From positions 1 through 64,000 of the forward strand of contig CALUVH010000003.1 of assembly GCA_944324175.1 (NCBI GenBank): a stretch of 64,000 bases of DNA. Reading direction: 5' to 3'. The translations under genes were made by a program, and so were the position numbers. Positions 55,017 to 63,939 of this stretch are shown in pieces; the stretch's first letter is position 1, and each line of letters begins with the position of its first letter. A model generated the notes under the pieces. It had not been told where the DNA came from and did no database searches. It saw nothing but the letters and a program-made list of their open reading frames with translations. Source of the DNA: Candidatus Gastranaerophilales bacterium (GTDB lineage: Bacteria; Cyanobacteriota; Vampirovibrionia; Gastranaerophilales; Gastranaerophilaceae).

Positions 55017-55049
55017 AAAGCCTTGCAGTGTTGAGAATTGAGGCTTTTT
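55017..55049 (+). terminator. Cassette 3 left-boundary terminator
   Basis: AAAGCCT / AGGCTTT followed by TT, as at 17057 and 63698. Confidence 0.75.
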
Positions 55050-55062
55050 CTCATGTGAACGG

Positions 55063-55111
55063 ATGAAATTTTCATTTCCCCCTTGCGGAGCTTCAAAAAA
55101 TACGATATAAT
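55063..55111 (+). promoter_or_regulatory. Cassette 3 promoter with upstream palindrome
   Basis: ATGAAA-T-TTTCAT (55063-55075), then TTGCGG (55083-55088), 17 bases, TATAAT (55106-55111). Confidence 0.8.
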
Positions 55112-55117
55112 TAGAAT

Positions 55118-55277
55118 ATGAGGAACAATTTTATTTATAGAGTAGCAAAAGAAGAATATGCAGGCATGGAGTTAATGCCTGAAAAGCCTTGTGACACAGG
55201 TTTTCACGGGGGGGGGGGCAACTTCTAAAGGCTCAGCAAAAGCGTTTTACGCAGATGAAGAAAAAGACACAAGTTAG
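55118..55277 (+). CDS. Small leaderless ORF with 11-G tract, cassette 3
   Basis: The ATG lies six bases after TATAAT. As written it gives 36 residues ending TGFHGGGGNF at 55226-55228. With one G fewer it reads to TAG at 55275-55277 (GGGATSKGSAKAF...EKDTS, 52 residues). The first 16 codons differ greatly from cassette 2 but keep the same length, and the AGMELM core is identical. Expression and function are unproven. Confidence 0.45.
55208..55218 (+). repeat. Homopolymeric tract of 11 G, cassette 3
   Basis: Same length and position as at 17248. Confidence 0.85.
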
Positions 55278-55288
55278 TGAACTTGTGT
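55267..55288 (+). promoter_or_regulatory. Leader stem-loop of cassette 3
   Basis: ACACAAGTT / AACTTGTGT with loop AGTG. Confidence 0.6.
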
Positions 55289-55382
55289 TGAAGTGTATAA
55301 AGAGCAATAAATCAACTTAAAAGGTAGAATTATTTAATAAAAGGAATTAATAGCTAGAATAATAAAAATAAAGGAGTCCAAA

Positions 55383-56504
55383 ATGACAAAAACAGAAAAA
55401 AAGAACTACTTAACAAAAACCGCATTCACATTAGCAGAAGGTGGGCGAAGACCACTTTTGAACCTGTGTCAACATAAAAGTGCTTTTACTTTAGCAGAAG
55501 TATTAATCACGCTAAGCGTAATCGGAATAGTAGCAGCACTGACAATCCCAAGCATGATAGAAAACCACAATAATAAGGCTTGGTCAACCGCAAAAGACTT
55601 GTGGGATAAGAAACTTGTGGAAGCAACCCGTCAAATGAATATTGACGGCGTGATGACAGGAGTGGCAAGTACTACAGAAGATTACATGAATTATTTTAAG
55701 AAGTATGTAAAAGTAATCAAAACGTGTGAAAACGATAAACTAGAAAACTGCTATGCAACAAAATTTGTGCAAACAGGTGATAAAGAAACCGAAGTAGAAG
55801 TAAACAGCCTAACAACCGCAAGCAAACTCGGTCAAAAGAATTGGAATACAAATACAATGGGATTTGTGATAGCAGATGGTACAACGGTAGTAATGGCATA
55901 CAATCCGAATTGCAGTAGCGTAGACCCATTCAGTAAAGAAGGTCAAAACGGTCAAGTAGGCTGCATGAGTATGTTGATAGATGTAAACGGAAAGAAAGGT
56001 CCGAATAGAGTAGGAGATGATATAGAATTAAAGAATGCAACAATCTCAACGTGCGATATGAAATTCCAAGACAAATGCATAGCCGCAAGCGACATCTATC
56101 CAACAACAGCAATAAACACTTGCACAGGAAGTGGAAACGAAGAATGGGATGATGATCGAGGAAGCACAAACAGTTTTTGTGCAACAAACCATTGGGCAGG
56201 AGCAAAGAAAGCATGTGCAGATAATGGAATGCATTTAGCAACGATGCAGGAATTAGCAGATGTAGCAACATACATATACAAACAGGAAGACAACCCGATA
56301 GGAAGATTGGAAAACCGAGACCACATACCCCTAGATTCAGATCGAGCGACTGAACTCAATTGGTCCACTAACGGCTGGGGCTATTTGTCGAGTGAGCCCT
56401 ACGGTAGCAACAACGCATACAGGCGCTACTTCAGCTCTTCCGGCAGTAGCTGGTACGACGGCAACGTGGACTACCCTGGCCACCGCGCTAGGTGTTTCAA
56501 ATAG
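55383..56504 (+). CDS. Prepilin-like protein with C-terminal variable lectin-like domain, copy 3
   Basis: 373 residues; ATG after AAAGGAGT. It has doubled AFTLAE motifs (AFTLAEGGRRPLLN, then AFTLAEVLITLSVIGIVAAL), the conserved middle with Cys pairs (TCENDKLENCY; QVGCMSMLIDV), CATNHWAGAKKACADNGMHL, and the variable end ELNW...RARCFK. The middle is very close to copies 1 and 2, so the paralogues are recent duplicates or exchange sequence by recombination. Confidence 0.87.
   Translation: MTKTEKKNYLTKTAFTLAEGGRRPLLNLCQHKSAFTLAEVLITLSVIGIVAALTIPSMIENHNNKAWSTAKDLWDKKLVEATRQMNIDGVMTGVASTTEDYMNYFKKYVKVIKTCENDKLENCYATKFVQTGDKETEVEVNSLTTASKLGQKNWNTNTMGFVIADGTTVVMAYNPNCSSVDPFSKEGQNGQVGCMSMLIDVNGKKGPNRVGDDIELKNATISTCDMKFQDKCIAASDIYPTTAINTCTGSGNEEWDDDRGSTNSFCATNHWAGAKKACADNGMHLATMQELADVATYIYKQEDNPIGRLENRDHIPLDSDRATELNWSTNGWGYLSSEPYGSNNAYRRYFSSSGSSWYDGNVDYPGHRARCFK
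56352..56495 (+). other. Candidate DGR variable region VR3
   Basis: It aligns codon for codon with VR1 over the last 14 variable positions, for example AAC/GAC, CAC/GGC, TAC/AAC, GAC/TAC, AAC/CAC, with third bases kept. It ends CGCGCTAGGTGT, identical to VR1. Confidence 0.6.
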
Positions 56505-56529
56505 ATGCAACGATGCGCTGTCTTGAATT

Positions 56530-56770
56530 TTACTGTCTGAGGGCGAGCGATTTGCTAAAACTACGTTAGTCGCAAATCTCGCCCTCAGACTCTCGAGTTC
56601 GCTCGCTACGCTCGACTCCACTCTTACGTAAAATCCGCCTCGCGATATTCTTACTCGTTCGCAATTAACGGGTCTACGGGCTTGCTCCGCCGCCTCCTCG
56701 CCGCCGTGTGCAGCCCTTCGCCCTCAGCTCACTCGCGCTTAGTCCTCAGCGTTAGCGCTGAGGACCCCAA
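56530..56770. mobile_element. GC-rich hairpin-rich insert in cassette 3
   Basis: The segment is clearly more GC-rich than its surroundings and interrupts the gene-to-terminator spacer that is short in cassettes 1 and 2. It contains a 19-bp stem (GTCTGAGGGCGAG..ATTTGC, 56535-56555, with 56572-56590) and a perfect 10-bp stem GTCCTCAGCG-TTAG-CGCTGAGGAC (56742-56765), plus CGAGTTCGCTCGCTACGCTCG repeats. No gene is seen. It could be a small nonautonomous element or transferred DNA; this is inference. Confidence 0.4.
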
Positions 56771-57014
56771 CTGTCAAAAGAGTGAAGTAATAATCAATAT
56801 TAACTTTTAAAATTCACAAACTTTACATTTCTTAAAATTCCTCCAAAGTCTCACCATACAGTATTTCTAGCCACATGAGCATGGTCAAAAGACAAAAACG
56901 GTTAAAAATCACCTAAAATACCGATATCATCCCAAATAACGCAATCTGACATGAGTAATCTCTGAAATGCTAAAAAATGTAAATCAAATTACGCGGGATG
57001 ACAACAATCACAAC
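56771..57014. other. Noncoding stretch, nothing recognised
   Basis: AT-rich sequence between the GC-rich insert and the cassette terminator; no open frame, repeat or promoter stands out. The sequence after the terminator (57050-57194) begins with eight C and is also empty. Confidence 0.5.
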
Positions 57015-57049
57015 AAAACAGGTGCCTAATTCGCACCTGTTTTGTTTTT
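57015..57049 (+). terminator. Terminator of cassette 3
   Basis: AAAACAGGTGC pairs with GCACCTGTTTT, then GTTTTT. A run of eight C (57050-57057) follows. Confidence 0.85.
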
Positions 57050-57194
57050 CCCCCCCCTCTCTCCATTTCCAAATTCCCCCTTTTTTGTAGCCAGTTAAAA
57101 GTCGTCATTTACAAAAATCGTTGTTGATTTCCAATCCCTTCAAAAGGCGATATTACGTATTTTCGTCACAAGGTCTGAAAGACAATGAAAAATT

Positions 57195-58532
57195 TTATTT
57201 TCCTATGCAAAAATGATCAAATATGTTGTTTAGAATTTCATCAGTGATAACTTCACCTGTTATTTCATCCAAGAACAACAGTGCTGATTTAAGATCTATT
57301 GAGATTAGATCTTGCAGCTCGAAGGTTTTAGCCGCATTTAGTGCTTGAAGCATACTTTCTTTACATTTTTCAAGGCATTGTTGTTGACGCTTATTTGTGA
57401 CAAATTCCATTTCATCAGGAGAAAAATTATATACTATCTCTTTTATCTTAGACTTCAATTCATCAATTCCTTTACCTGTCTTTGTTGAAATGATTATGTC
57501 AGTATTAATTTCTGTTTGCTCTTTTAGATCTGATTTATTTGCTATAATAAAGTGCTTTTTATCTTTAATTAGATTGAGAATAGTTTTGTCTTCATCGTTC
57601 ATACCAGTTGAGATATCGTATAAGAATAATATAAGATCCGCTTCTTCTGCTGATTGCTTAGAGTATTCTATTCCTATTTCTTCCACTTTCCCGACTTGTT
57701 CGTTGTCTCTAATCCCAGCGGTATCAATCAGGGTAATCGCAACATCCCAGTCAAGATTTTCTTTAATTACATCACGTGTTGTACCTGCAATATCTGTAAC
57801 TATTGCGCGCTCAACATTTAAAAGCGTGTTGAACAATGATGATTTCCCAACGTTTGGCTTACCCAATATAGCAATTTTTACTCCTTGTCTAAGTATGTCT
57901 GAGGACTTTGCACCATCAAGGATTTTGTTAATTTTATACAAAACTTTTTCAAATTCGGATATGATATATGAATATTCAGGTTCTTGGACATCTTCCGGAA
58001 AATCAATTCCTGCTATAATTTTAGATAGTACATTAAAAATATCCTGACGTATTTCTTTGATTTTTTCACTAAGTACGCCAGATAGATTTTTTGCAGACTG
58101 CTTGGCAAAGTTTTTAGTTTTAGCGTGGATGAGGTCTGCGACAGCTTCAGCTTGGGAAAGATCCATTTTTTTATTCAAAAATGCACGTTTTGTAAATTCT
58201 CCGCGTTCAGCAGTTCTCGCGCCACACTTAAGTACGAGATCTAAAATGTTTCTTACCACATTTATTCCGCCATGGCAGTGAATTTCTATTACATCTTCAC
58301 CTGTGTAGCTGTTTGGTGATTTAAATGGAAGTACGATAACCTCATCAATTTTTTTATCTTCATCTACGAGCCAACCATGAGCTATTTTGCCGGCAGTGAG
58401 ATTTTTTTTTGTGAAAATTTTTTCGATAATTTCAAAACTTTTATCGCCTGAAATTCTTATCACTCCAACACCACCGGTACCTATAGGAGTTGCTATTGCT
58501 GTAATTGTATCAAATTCTTGCAAAATGTTCAT
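57195..58532 (-). CDS. mnmE: tRNA uridine-5-carboxymethylaminomethyl GTPase MnmE
   Basis: The 445-residue protein has a folate-binding N-domain (TITAIATPIGTGGVGVIRISG), an inserted G domain (LGKPNVGKSSLFNTLL, GTTRD, DTAGIRD, NKSD), and the C-terminal FCIGK with the essential Cys. With MnmG it modifies wobble uridine in several tRNAs. It is divergent from the TPR gene at 58589. Confidence 0.97.
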   Translation of the reverse strand: MNILQEFDTITAIATPIGTGGVGVIRISGDKSFEIIEKIFTKKNLTAGKIAHGWLVDEDKKIDEVIVLPFKSPNSYTGEDVIEIHCHGGINVVRNILDLVLKCGARTAERGEFTKRAFLNKKMDLSQAEAVADLIHAKTKNFAKQSAKNLSGVLSEKIKEIRQDIFNVLSKIIAGIDFPEDVQEPEYSYIISEFEKVLYKINKILDGAKSSDILRQGVKIAILGKPNVGKSSLFNTLLNVERAIVTDIAGTTRDVIKENLDWDVAITLIDTAGIRDNEQVGKVEEIGIEYSKQSAEEADLILFLYDISTGMNDEDKTILNLIKDKKHFIIANKSDLKEQTEINTDIIISTKTGKGIDELKSKIKEIVYNFSPDEMEFVTNKRQQQCLEKCKESMLQALNAAKTFELQDLISIDLKSALLFLDEITGEVITDEILNNIFDHFCIGK

Positions 58533-58553
58533 AGCAACACTTTAGCATAAAAT

Positions 58554-58582
58554 TTGATTATTTGTCCAGTTCTTGTTATAAT
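58554..58582 (+). promoter_or_regulatory. Promoter of the TPR gene (leaderless type)
   Basis: TTGATT (58554-58559), 17 bases, TATAAT (58577-58582), then six bases to the ATG at 58589. Confidence 0.75.
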
Positions 58583-58588
58583 AAGATT

Positions 58589-60352
58589 ATGGAAATGACT
58601 TTAGAAAACATACAAAATTTAATAGCCGATAAAAAATTTGAGCAGGCAAAGAAAGAATTAACACAAATTATTGCGGATAATGAGAAAGATATTGATGCAC
58701 TAAAGTTGCTTGGGTTGTGTTACATAAATTTGGATGATTACGAAAATGCACGAGGCGTTTTTGAAACTATAGTAAAATACTCAGCAGATGATGCCTCCAG
58801 CTGGTTTTATCTTGCAAATTGCTATGACAATCTTGATGATTTTTTACACGCAATTCCTGCGTATGAAAGAGTAATTGAGCTTCGTGAAAATTATCTGGAA
58901 GCATATAAGTGTTTATGTATAATTTATGTCAAAAGCAAGGAGCCGGAAAAAGCTATTGAGCTTGGGAAAAAGGCAATTGAGTTTTCTTTGGATGATTATA
59001 CAATTTTCTATATCATAGGAACAGCTTACATGTCCATGAAGAAGTTTGAACAAAGCGTATATTATCTTGAAAAAGCTTTGGAACTTAATCCTGATCACGC
59101 TCAGTTGTATAATAATCTGGGTACGTCTTATGTCACAATCGGGAATTTAGAAAAGGCTTATGAGAATTATTTAAAGGCAGCTGAATTGGATGATTCAAGC
59201 TCGATAACCTATTATAATATTGCATCAATTTTGCAGATACAAAATAAGCATAAAGAAGCTTGTGAATATTTTCAAAAAGCTTATGATTTAGAACCTCAAG
59301 ATACTTATCTTGTGGCAATGGCTCTATCAGAGGTCAAGGCGCAAGATTTTGAAAATGCAATAAAACATTATAAAATACTCGTAACGCACCACCCTGAAAA
59401 GCCTAATTATCAATATAATCTTGCAACCTGTTATGAGATGGTGGGCAAATATGACATGGCTATTGGGATACTGGTACATCTTGTAATGCTCAACCCGAAA
59501 TCAGTTACGATGTCCCAAAAACTTGCAAATATTTATGTAAAAATCGGGCAGCCCATAAAGGCGAAAGAAATTTATGAAAAAATAATAGTTATGGGAAATG
59601 TTTCGCATGAACTATATTATGAGTTTGCGCATGTCTGCGTAATGACGAATGATATGGATAAGGCAGAAAGAATTCTAAAAAAAGTTATAGAATTGAATCC
59701 TGATTTTGCTCCTGCACATAAAGATTTAGGGGTTATATATTTGTCAAAACGACTTTTTGACTACGCAAAAGATGAGTTTGAACAGGCAATTAAACTTGAT
59801 CCTGATGAATTCATTATTTTGTTTGAATACGCAAACTATCTCCATGCGACAACTGATTTTAAGCAGGCTGATGAATACTACCAAAAGGCGCTTGAAAAAG
59901 AGCCGCATAATGTTAATGCACTTGCTTTTTCAGCGTTAAATAAAATTTTGCTAAAAGATTTTGATAATGCTTGGAAGCAGATAGAGCAGGCACTTGAACA
60001 TGCTCCAAGGGAAAGTTTTGTGACCTATATCGCAGGTAAAATCAAATATTTAACTCACGATTATGAAGAGGCAAAACGTTATTTGATAGCTTCTTATGAA
60101 GTAGAAAAAACTCATGATGTGGAAAATATACTTGCACTTTGCTATTATGAGTTAGGTAATTACACTCAAGCAAATAATATTTTTGAGAAAATGTTGAAGG
60201 AAAACCCGCTTAACTTAAATTTGTTGTTGAGTAGTGCAAAATGCTTGGAAAAATTAAATGAAAATGATAAGGCACTTGAAAAGCTATACAAAATAGTTGA
60301 TGCTTTTCCTGAATGTGAAGAGGCTCAAGAAATGATAAGACGTCTTTCATAG
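58589..60352 (+). CDS. TPR-repeat protein
   Basis: The start ATG at 58589 is set by the leaderless promoter; 587 residues. It consists almost wholly of about sixteen tetratricopeptide repeats such as SVYYLEKALELNPDHAQLYN and ADEYYQKALEKEPHNVNAL. There is no signal peptide and no enzyme domain. It is a protein-interaction scaffold with unknown partners. It converges with dapB; a shared hairpin ends both. Confidence 0.78.
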   Translation: MEMTLENIQNLIADKKFEQAKKELTQIIADNEKDIDALKLLGLCYINLDDYENARGVFETIVKYSADDASSWFYLANCYDNLDDFLHAIPAYERVIELRENYLEAYKCLCIIYVKSKEPEKAIELGKKAIEFSLDDYTIFYIIGTAYMSMKKFEQSVYYLEKALELNPDHAQLYNNLGTSYVTIGNLEKAYENYLKAAELDDSSSITYYNIASILQIQNKHKEACEYFQKAYDLEPQDTYLVAMALSEVKAQDFENAIKHYKILVTHHPEKPNYQYNLATCYEMVGKYDMAIGILVHLVMLNPKSVTMSQKLANIYVKIGQPIKAKEIYEKIIVMGNVSHELYYEFAHVCVMTNDMDKAERILKKVIELNPDFAPAHKDLGVIYLSKRLFDYAKDEFEQAIKLDPDEFIILFEYANYLHATTDFKQADEYYQKALEKEPHNVNALAFSALNKILLKDFDNAWKQIEQALEHAPRESFVTYIAGKIKYLTHDYEEAKRYLIASYEVEKTHDVENILALCYYELGNYTQANNIFEKMLKENPLNLNLLLSSAKCLEKLNENDKALEKLYKIVDAFPECEEAQEMIRRLS

Positions 60353-60376
60353 ATAAAACTATACAAGACGCCTTAT
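60335..60376. terminator. Bidirectional hairpin between TPR gene and dapB
   Basis: ATAAGACGTCTT pairs with AAGACGCCTTAT over 12 positions (one wobble). It overlaps the end of the TPR gene. T-rich sequence follows only weakly. Confidence 0.5.
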
Positions 60377-60404
60377 TAAAAGTTTTAGTTTTGACGATTT
60401 TTAC

Positions 60405-61154
60405 TTACATTATTTTTTCAAGTCCGTAAGTAAAATCATTTTTGCTGATTACATGTTTTATCGCGAGCAAAACACCTTGCATGTAACATTTTCTGTCCAT
60501 TGAATCGTGGCGGATTGTCATAATTTGACCGTTTGAACCGAATATAACCTCTTGAGATGCGATAAAACCAGGCATTCTTACGGAGTGAATGTGTATATCA
60601 GAGTAAGACTTTCCACCTCTTGCACCTGTGATAGTTTCAGTCTCAAGGCAATTTCCGCTTGCGAACGACTGTTTTTCCTCAGACATCATAAGTGCAGTTT
60701 TTACAGCTGTACCAGATGGCGCATCTTTTTTCTGGTTGTGATGTAACTCAATTATTTCAGCATTATCAAAATATTTTGCAGCTTGCTTTGCAAACATCAT
60801 CATTAATACTGCACCTGTGGAAAAGTTTGGCGCAATAAGGCAACCAACTTGATTTTTTTTGCTCAACTCTTTTAAATTTTCTATCTCATTGTCTTTTAGC
60901 CCTGTAGTACCAATTACAATTTTAATACCGTTATTTAGGCAGTATTTAGCATTTTCATATATGGATTTGGGCTGCGTAAAGTCTACAAGTATATCGATAT
61001 CACAAACTCGATTTGCTTCTTCGATTGTATGATACATACCTTCGCCTGCAATATCTATTTGGGCAACAAGCTCCATTTCAGAATTGTCCAAAACTGCTTG
61101 AACAACTTCTTTACCCATTTTACCTAAAGCTCCGCATACAGCTACTTTTATCAT
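60405..61154 (-). CDS. dapB: 4-hydroxy-tetrahydrodipicolinate reductase
   Basis: The 249-residue protein has the nucleotide-binding AVCGALGKMGKEV, DFTQP, IGTTG, ELHHNQKKDAPSGTA (catalytic His and Lys) and the C-terminal FGSNGQIMTIRHDSMDR. It makes tetrahydrodipicolinate for lysine and peptidoglycan. The ribosome site GGGGG precedes the ATG. Confidence 0.97.
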   Translation of the reverse strand: MIKVAVCGALGKMGKEVVQAVLDNSEMELVAQIDIAGEGMYHTIEEANRVCDIDILVDFTQPKSIYENAKYCLNNGIKIVIGTTGLKDNEIENLKELSKKNQVGCLIAPNFSTGAVLMMMFAKQAAKYFDNAEIIELHHNQKKDAPSGTAVKTALMMSEEKQSFASGNCLETETITGARGGKSYSDIHIHSVRMPGFIASQEVIFGSNGQIMTIRHDSMDRKCYMQGVLLAIKHVISKNDFTYGLEKIM

Positions 61155-61240
61155 AAGTTTTACCCCCTTTTTTCACTAACTTTATCATAAACAAAAAATT
61201 TATGATATTATAATATCGTTAGAATTAAAAGGAGAGAAAA

Positions 61241-61477
61241 ATGGCGGATGCAAAAATTTTAGCGACTATTGAAAGAAGTGCAACTGAGCAATTGCAGATT
61301 TCTGTGAGTGAATACAAAGGAAAAAGTTACTTGAACATGCGAATATTTTACACGACTGATGATGGTGCAACTTGGATTCCTACCAAAAAAGGTGTTACTT
61401 TTACTCCTGAGCAGTTAGATTTATTATCAGAAGCTATAGAAGATGCAAAAAAAGAATTTATGGCAGAGGCAGAATAA
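61241..61477 (+). CDS. PC4/YdbC-like single-stranded nucleic-acid-binding protein
   Basis: The 78-residue protein has ISVSEYKGKSYLNMRIFYTTDD...WIPTKKGVTFTPEQ, the transcriptional coactivator p15/PC4 fold in its bacterial form. It probably binds single-stranded DNA or RNA as a dimer. It is directly joined to priA: the GTG start of priA follows the TAA stop without a gap. Confidence 0.85.
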   Translation: MADAKILATIERSATEQLQISVSEYKGKSYLNMRIFYTTDDGATWIPTKKGVTFTPEQLDLLSEAIEDAKKEFMAEAE

Positions 61478-63679
61478 GTGTCAAAATACGCGTTAGCCCT
61501 TGTAAATATCAAAGGTCTTGGAGTAAAGACATTCAGCTATCTCATTCCTGATGAGATGAAAGATAAAATCCAAATCGGTCAAGCTATTTTAGTTCCCTTT
61601 GGCAGACAAGGGCTTATCAACGCTTTTTGTGTCGGGTTTTCCGATTATTTGCCAGAAGAGATTAGAGCAAAGAAAATTAACAAAATTCTTGATGAAAACC
61701 CGCTTTTTTCAATAGAATACCTAAAACTACTTGAGTGGGTCGCTAATTATTACTGTACAGATTTAGTTACTGTGCTTAATGCGGCTGTTCCTATGAAACT
61801 TATAGAAAAGGCTTCAAAGGTTGAGCAGGCAGCTGAATTTGTAACTTTTGAAGGCGCAAGTAAAAGACAAATTGAGGTGCTTGAAATTTTAAAAGAAATG
61901 GGAAAATCTCCCCTAATTGTCTTTGAAAAGATGGCAAAAACGACTCGTGCAACGATAAAAAAACTTGAGATTTTAGGCTGTATAAAAATCACCAACGAAG
62001 ATGTATATAGAAACCCTTTGGATATCCTAAGAATTTCAGAACGTGAAGCCTTATTTGAGCTTTCAGGTGATCAGCAAAAGGTCTATGAGGGGATAAAAAA
62101 GAAAATTACGACAGGTTCAACCATCTTACTGCATGGTGTCACAGCCTCGGGCAAAACTGAAGTGTATTTCAAACTGATTGACGATACCATAAAATCTGGA
62201 AAAAATGTTTTATTCCTAGCCCCTGAAATTGCGCTAGCTTCCCAACTTACAAAACGATTGGCAAAAAAATTCGGTACCGAAGATGTCGCGATATGGCATA
62301 GCAGTATTTCAGAAGGTGAAAGATATGACGTATGGCAAAAGCTTTATAAAGATGAGATAAAGATTCTTGCAGGAGCTCGCTCGGCGGTTTTTGCACCGCT
62401 AAAAAATATCGGACTCATCATAATAGATGAAGAGCATGAAAGTGCCTACAAACAAACTAACCCTGCACCGAGGTATGATGCGCGTGTAGTTGCAAGAAAA
62501 CTCGCTGAGTTTCATCATTGCTCACTTTTACTTGGGTCTGCAACTCCTGATATTTCGTCTTACTATAAGGCGGTGAATTCTAATAATTTATTTGAGCTAA
62601 AAAAGCGATTTAATGATGCGAAAGTGCCGCCAGTCAAAGTTATAAATATGCAAGAGCACGGACGTGCTGCTTATCGCAGTATAATTTCTAAACCACTTCA
62701 GACTGCGATTACTCAAACCGTTGAAGCACATCAACAAGTAATTTTATTGATTAACCGACGCGGATTTTCGACCTACACGCAATGTCAAGCCTGTGGTCAT
62801 GTAATAGAATGTCCAAATTGTGCTATTCCTATGATTTGGCACGCTAAAGATAAACTTTTGAAATGCCATTATTGCAACCATGTAGAACCTTTTCCTGATA
62901 CCTGTCCTGAGTGCTACTCTGACGCCTTGAAAAACAGTGGTACAGGTACCCAAAAAATAGAAATGCTGATAAAAGAACTTTACCCTGATTATAATGTGGA
63001 AAGAGTAGACAGCGATGTTATGGTCAGAAAGGGTGAACATATACGACTGCTTGAGCGGTTTCAGCGCGGAGAAATAGATATCCTTGTCGGCACACAAATG
63101 ATAGCAAAAGGGCTTGACAACCCGAATGTTACGCTTGTCGGAGTAATCTCAGCAGATGCAAGCTTTAATTTACCTGATTTCAGAGCCTCCGAACGCGGTT
63201 TTCAACTGCTTACACAGGTGGCAGGACGAGCTGGGCGCGGTGAGTTCTCTGGAAGCGTTTTTTTTCAAACGTATAATCCCGATTACTACGCTCTCGAAAG
63301 TGCAAAATCACAAAATTATGAGGAATTTTATAACACCGAAATAGTTGCCCGTGAAGAGTTTGACTACCCCCCATTTAGTCAAATTATCAGATTAATTTTG
63401 AGTTCAGAGAACAATTTTCGAGCAGAAAAATCAGCCCAAGAAATTGCTCTCAGATTATGCACAATGATAGAAAAATATGGGATAACAGAAAGGCTTGAAG
63501 TGCTTGGTCCTACACCTTGCGTGATTGAAAGGATTAATGGAATGTATCGATTCCAAATACTAATAAAAAACAAACTCGAAGAAAAAGGACATAACTTTAT
63601 ATCAAGTTTCCTAAATAAAATTACAATGCCACGCGACATAAAAATGTCTATTGATGTCGATCCTATCGATATTCTATGA
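61478..63679 (+). CDS. priA: Primosomal replication restart helicase PriA
   Basis: The 733-residue protein (GTG start) has Walker A HGVTASGKTEVYF, DEEHESAYKQ, a zinc-binding segment (CQACGHVIECPNC...CHYCNH...CPEC), and helicase motifs GTQMIAKGLDNPNVTLVGV and QVAGRAGRGE. It reloads the replicative helicase at stalled forks. It is coupled to the PC4-like gene. Cassette 4 begins just after its stop. Confidence 0.97.
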   Translation: MSKYALALVNIKGLGVKTFSYLIPDEMKDKIQIGQAILVPFGRQGLINAFCVGFSDYLPEEIRAKKINKILDENPLFSIEYLKLLEWVANYYCTDLVTVLNAAVPMKLIEKASKVEQAAEFVTFEGASKRQIEVLEILKEMGKSPLIVFEKMAKTTRATIKKLEILGCIKITNEDVYRNPLDILRISEREALFELSGDQQKVYEGIKKKITTGSTILLHGVTASGKTEVYFKLIDDTIKSGKNVLFLAPEIALASQLTKRLAKKFGTEDVAIWHSSISEGERYDVWQKLYKDEIKILAGARSAVFAPLKNIGLIIIDEEHESAYKQTNPAPRYDARVVARKLAEFHHCSLLLGSATPDISSYYKAVNSNNLFELKKRFNDAKVPPVKVINMQEHGRAAYRSIISKPLQTAITQTVEAHQQVILLINRRGFSTYTQCQACGHVIECPNCAIPMIWHAKDKLLKCHYCNHVEPFPDTCPECYSDALKNSGTGTQKIEMLIKELYPDYNVERVDSDVMVRKGEHIRLLERFQRGEIDILVGTQMIAKGLDNPNVTLVGVISADASFNLPDFRASERGFQLLTQVAGRAGRGEFSGSVFFQTYNPDYYALESAKSQNYEEFYNTEIVAREEFDYPPFSQIIRLILSSENNFRAEKSAQEIALRLCTMIEKYGITERLEVLGPTPCVIERINGMYRFQILIKNKLEEKGHNFISSFLNKITMPRDIKMSIDVDPIDIL

Positions 63680-63697
63680 TATAACGCAACTAAAGAC

Positions 63698-63731
63698 AAA
63701 GCCTTGCTTTGTTGAGAATTGAGGCTTTGTC
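63698..63731 (+). terminator. Terminator after priA / cassette 4 left boundary
   Basis: AAAGCCT / AGGCTTT, as at 17057 and 55017; the T tract is interrupted (TTTGT). Confidence 0.65.
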
Positions 63732-63763
63732 TCGTGTAAATGAATGAAATTCTGCTTCTTCCC

Positions 63764-63792
63764 TTGCGAATCATATAAAAATGAGTTATAAT
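63764..63792 (+). promoter_or_regulatory. Cassette 4 promoter
   Basis: TTGCGA (63764-63769), 17 bases, TATAAT (63787-63792). The spacer sequence differs from copies 2 and 3 while both boxes are kept, which argues for function. Confidence 0.8.
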
Positions 63793-63798
63793 CAGAAT

Positions 63799-63831
63799 AT
63801 GAGTATTGAGTTAAAAAATAGTAGATTTTGA
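63799..63831 (+). pseudogene. Truncated small leaderless ORF of cassette 4
   Basis: The ATG is six bases after TATAAT. The frame gives only MSIELKNSRF before TGA. Its opening MS resembles cassette 2; the Gly-rich part is missing. It is probably a remnant. Confidence 0.35.
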
Positions 63832-63939
63832 AGAATAAACGACCTTGGAAGGAATGACGGAATAACTTTTCTGGTACATCTTAGAGGAAGTGAATAAATT
63901 CTTGTAACAAGTAGATTAATAAAAATAAAGGAATCCAAA

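Larger units (their letters stand above)
55011..57049 (+). repeat. Prepilin cassette, copy 3 (with insert)
   Basis: It has the same order as cassette 2: terminator-like AAAGCCT/AGGCTTT (55017-55047), palindrome, promoter, small ORF with 11 G, hairpin, prepilin-like gene, terminator. Between the gene and the terminator it carries about 480 extra bases, part of them GC-rich. Confidence 0.8.

Noticed and set aside
55930-56368. Overlapping minus-strand frames within the third prepilin gene
   Set aside because: They mirror the coding strand of a strongly supported gene and have low-complexity Leu/His content.
56337-56621. Minus-strand open frame of 94 codons over the variable region
   Set aside because: It is the antisense shadow of the third variable region and runs into the GC-rich insert; no ribosome site was found.
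56505-57014. DGR template repeat or accessory gene behind cassette 3
   Set aside because: No stretch resembling the variable region with extra A was found, and no protein frame fits.
57050-57057. Run of eight C as a phase-variable tract
   Set aside because: It lies after the terminator of cassette 3 and outside any coding frame, so slippage would have no evident effect.
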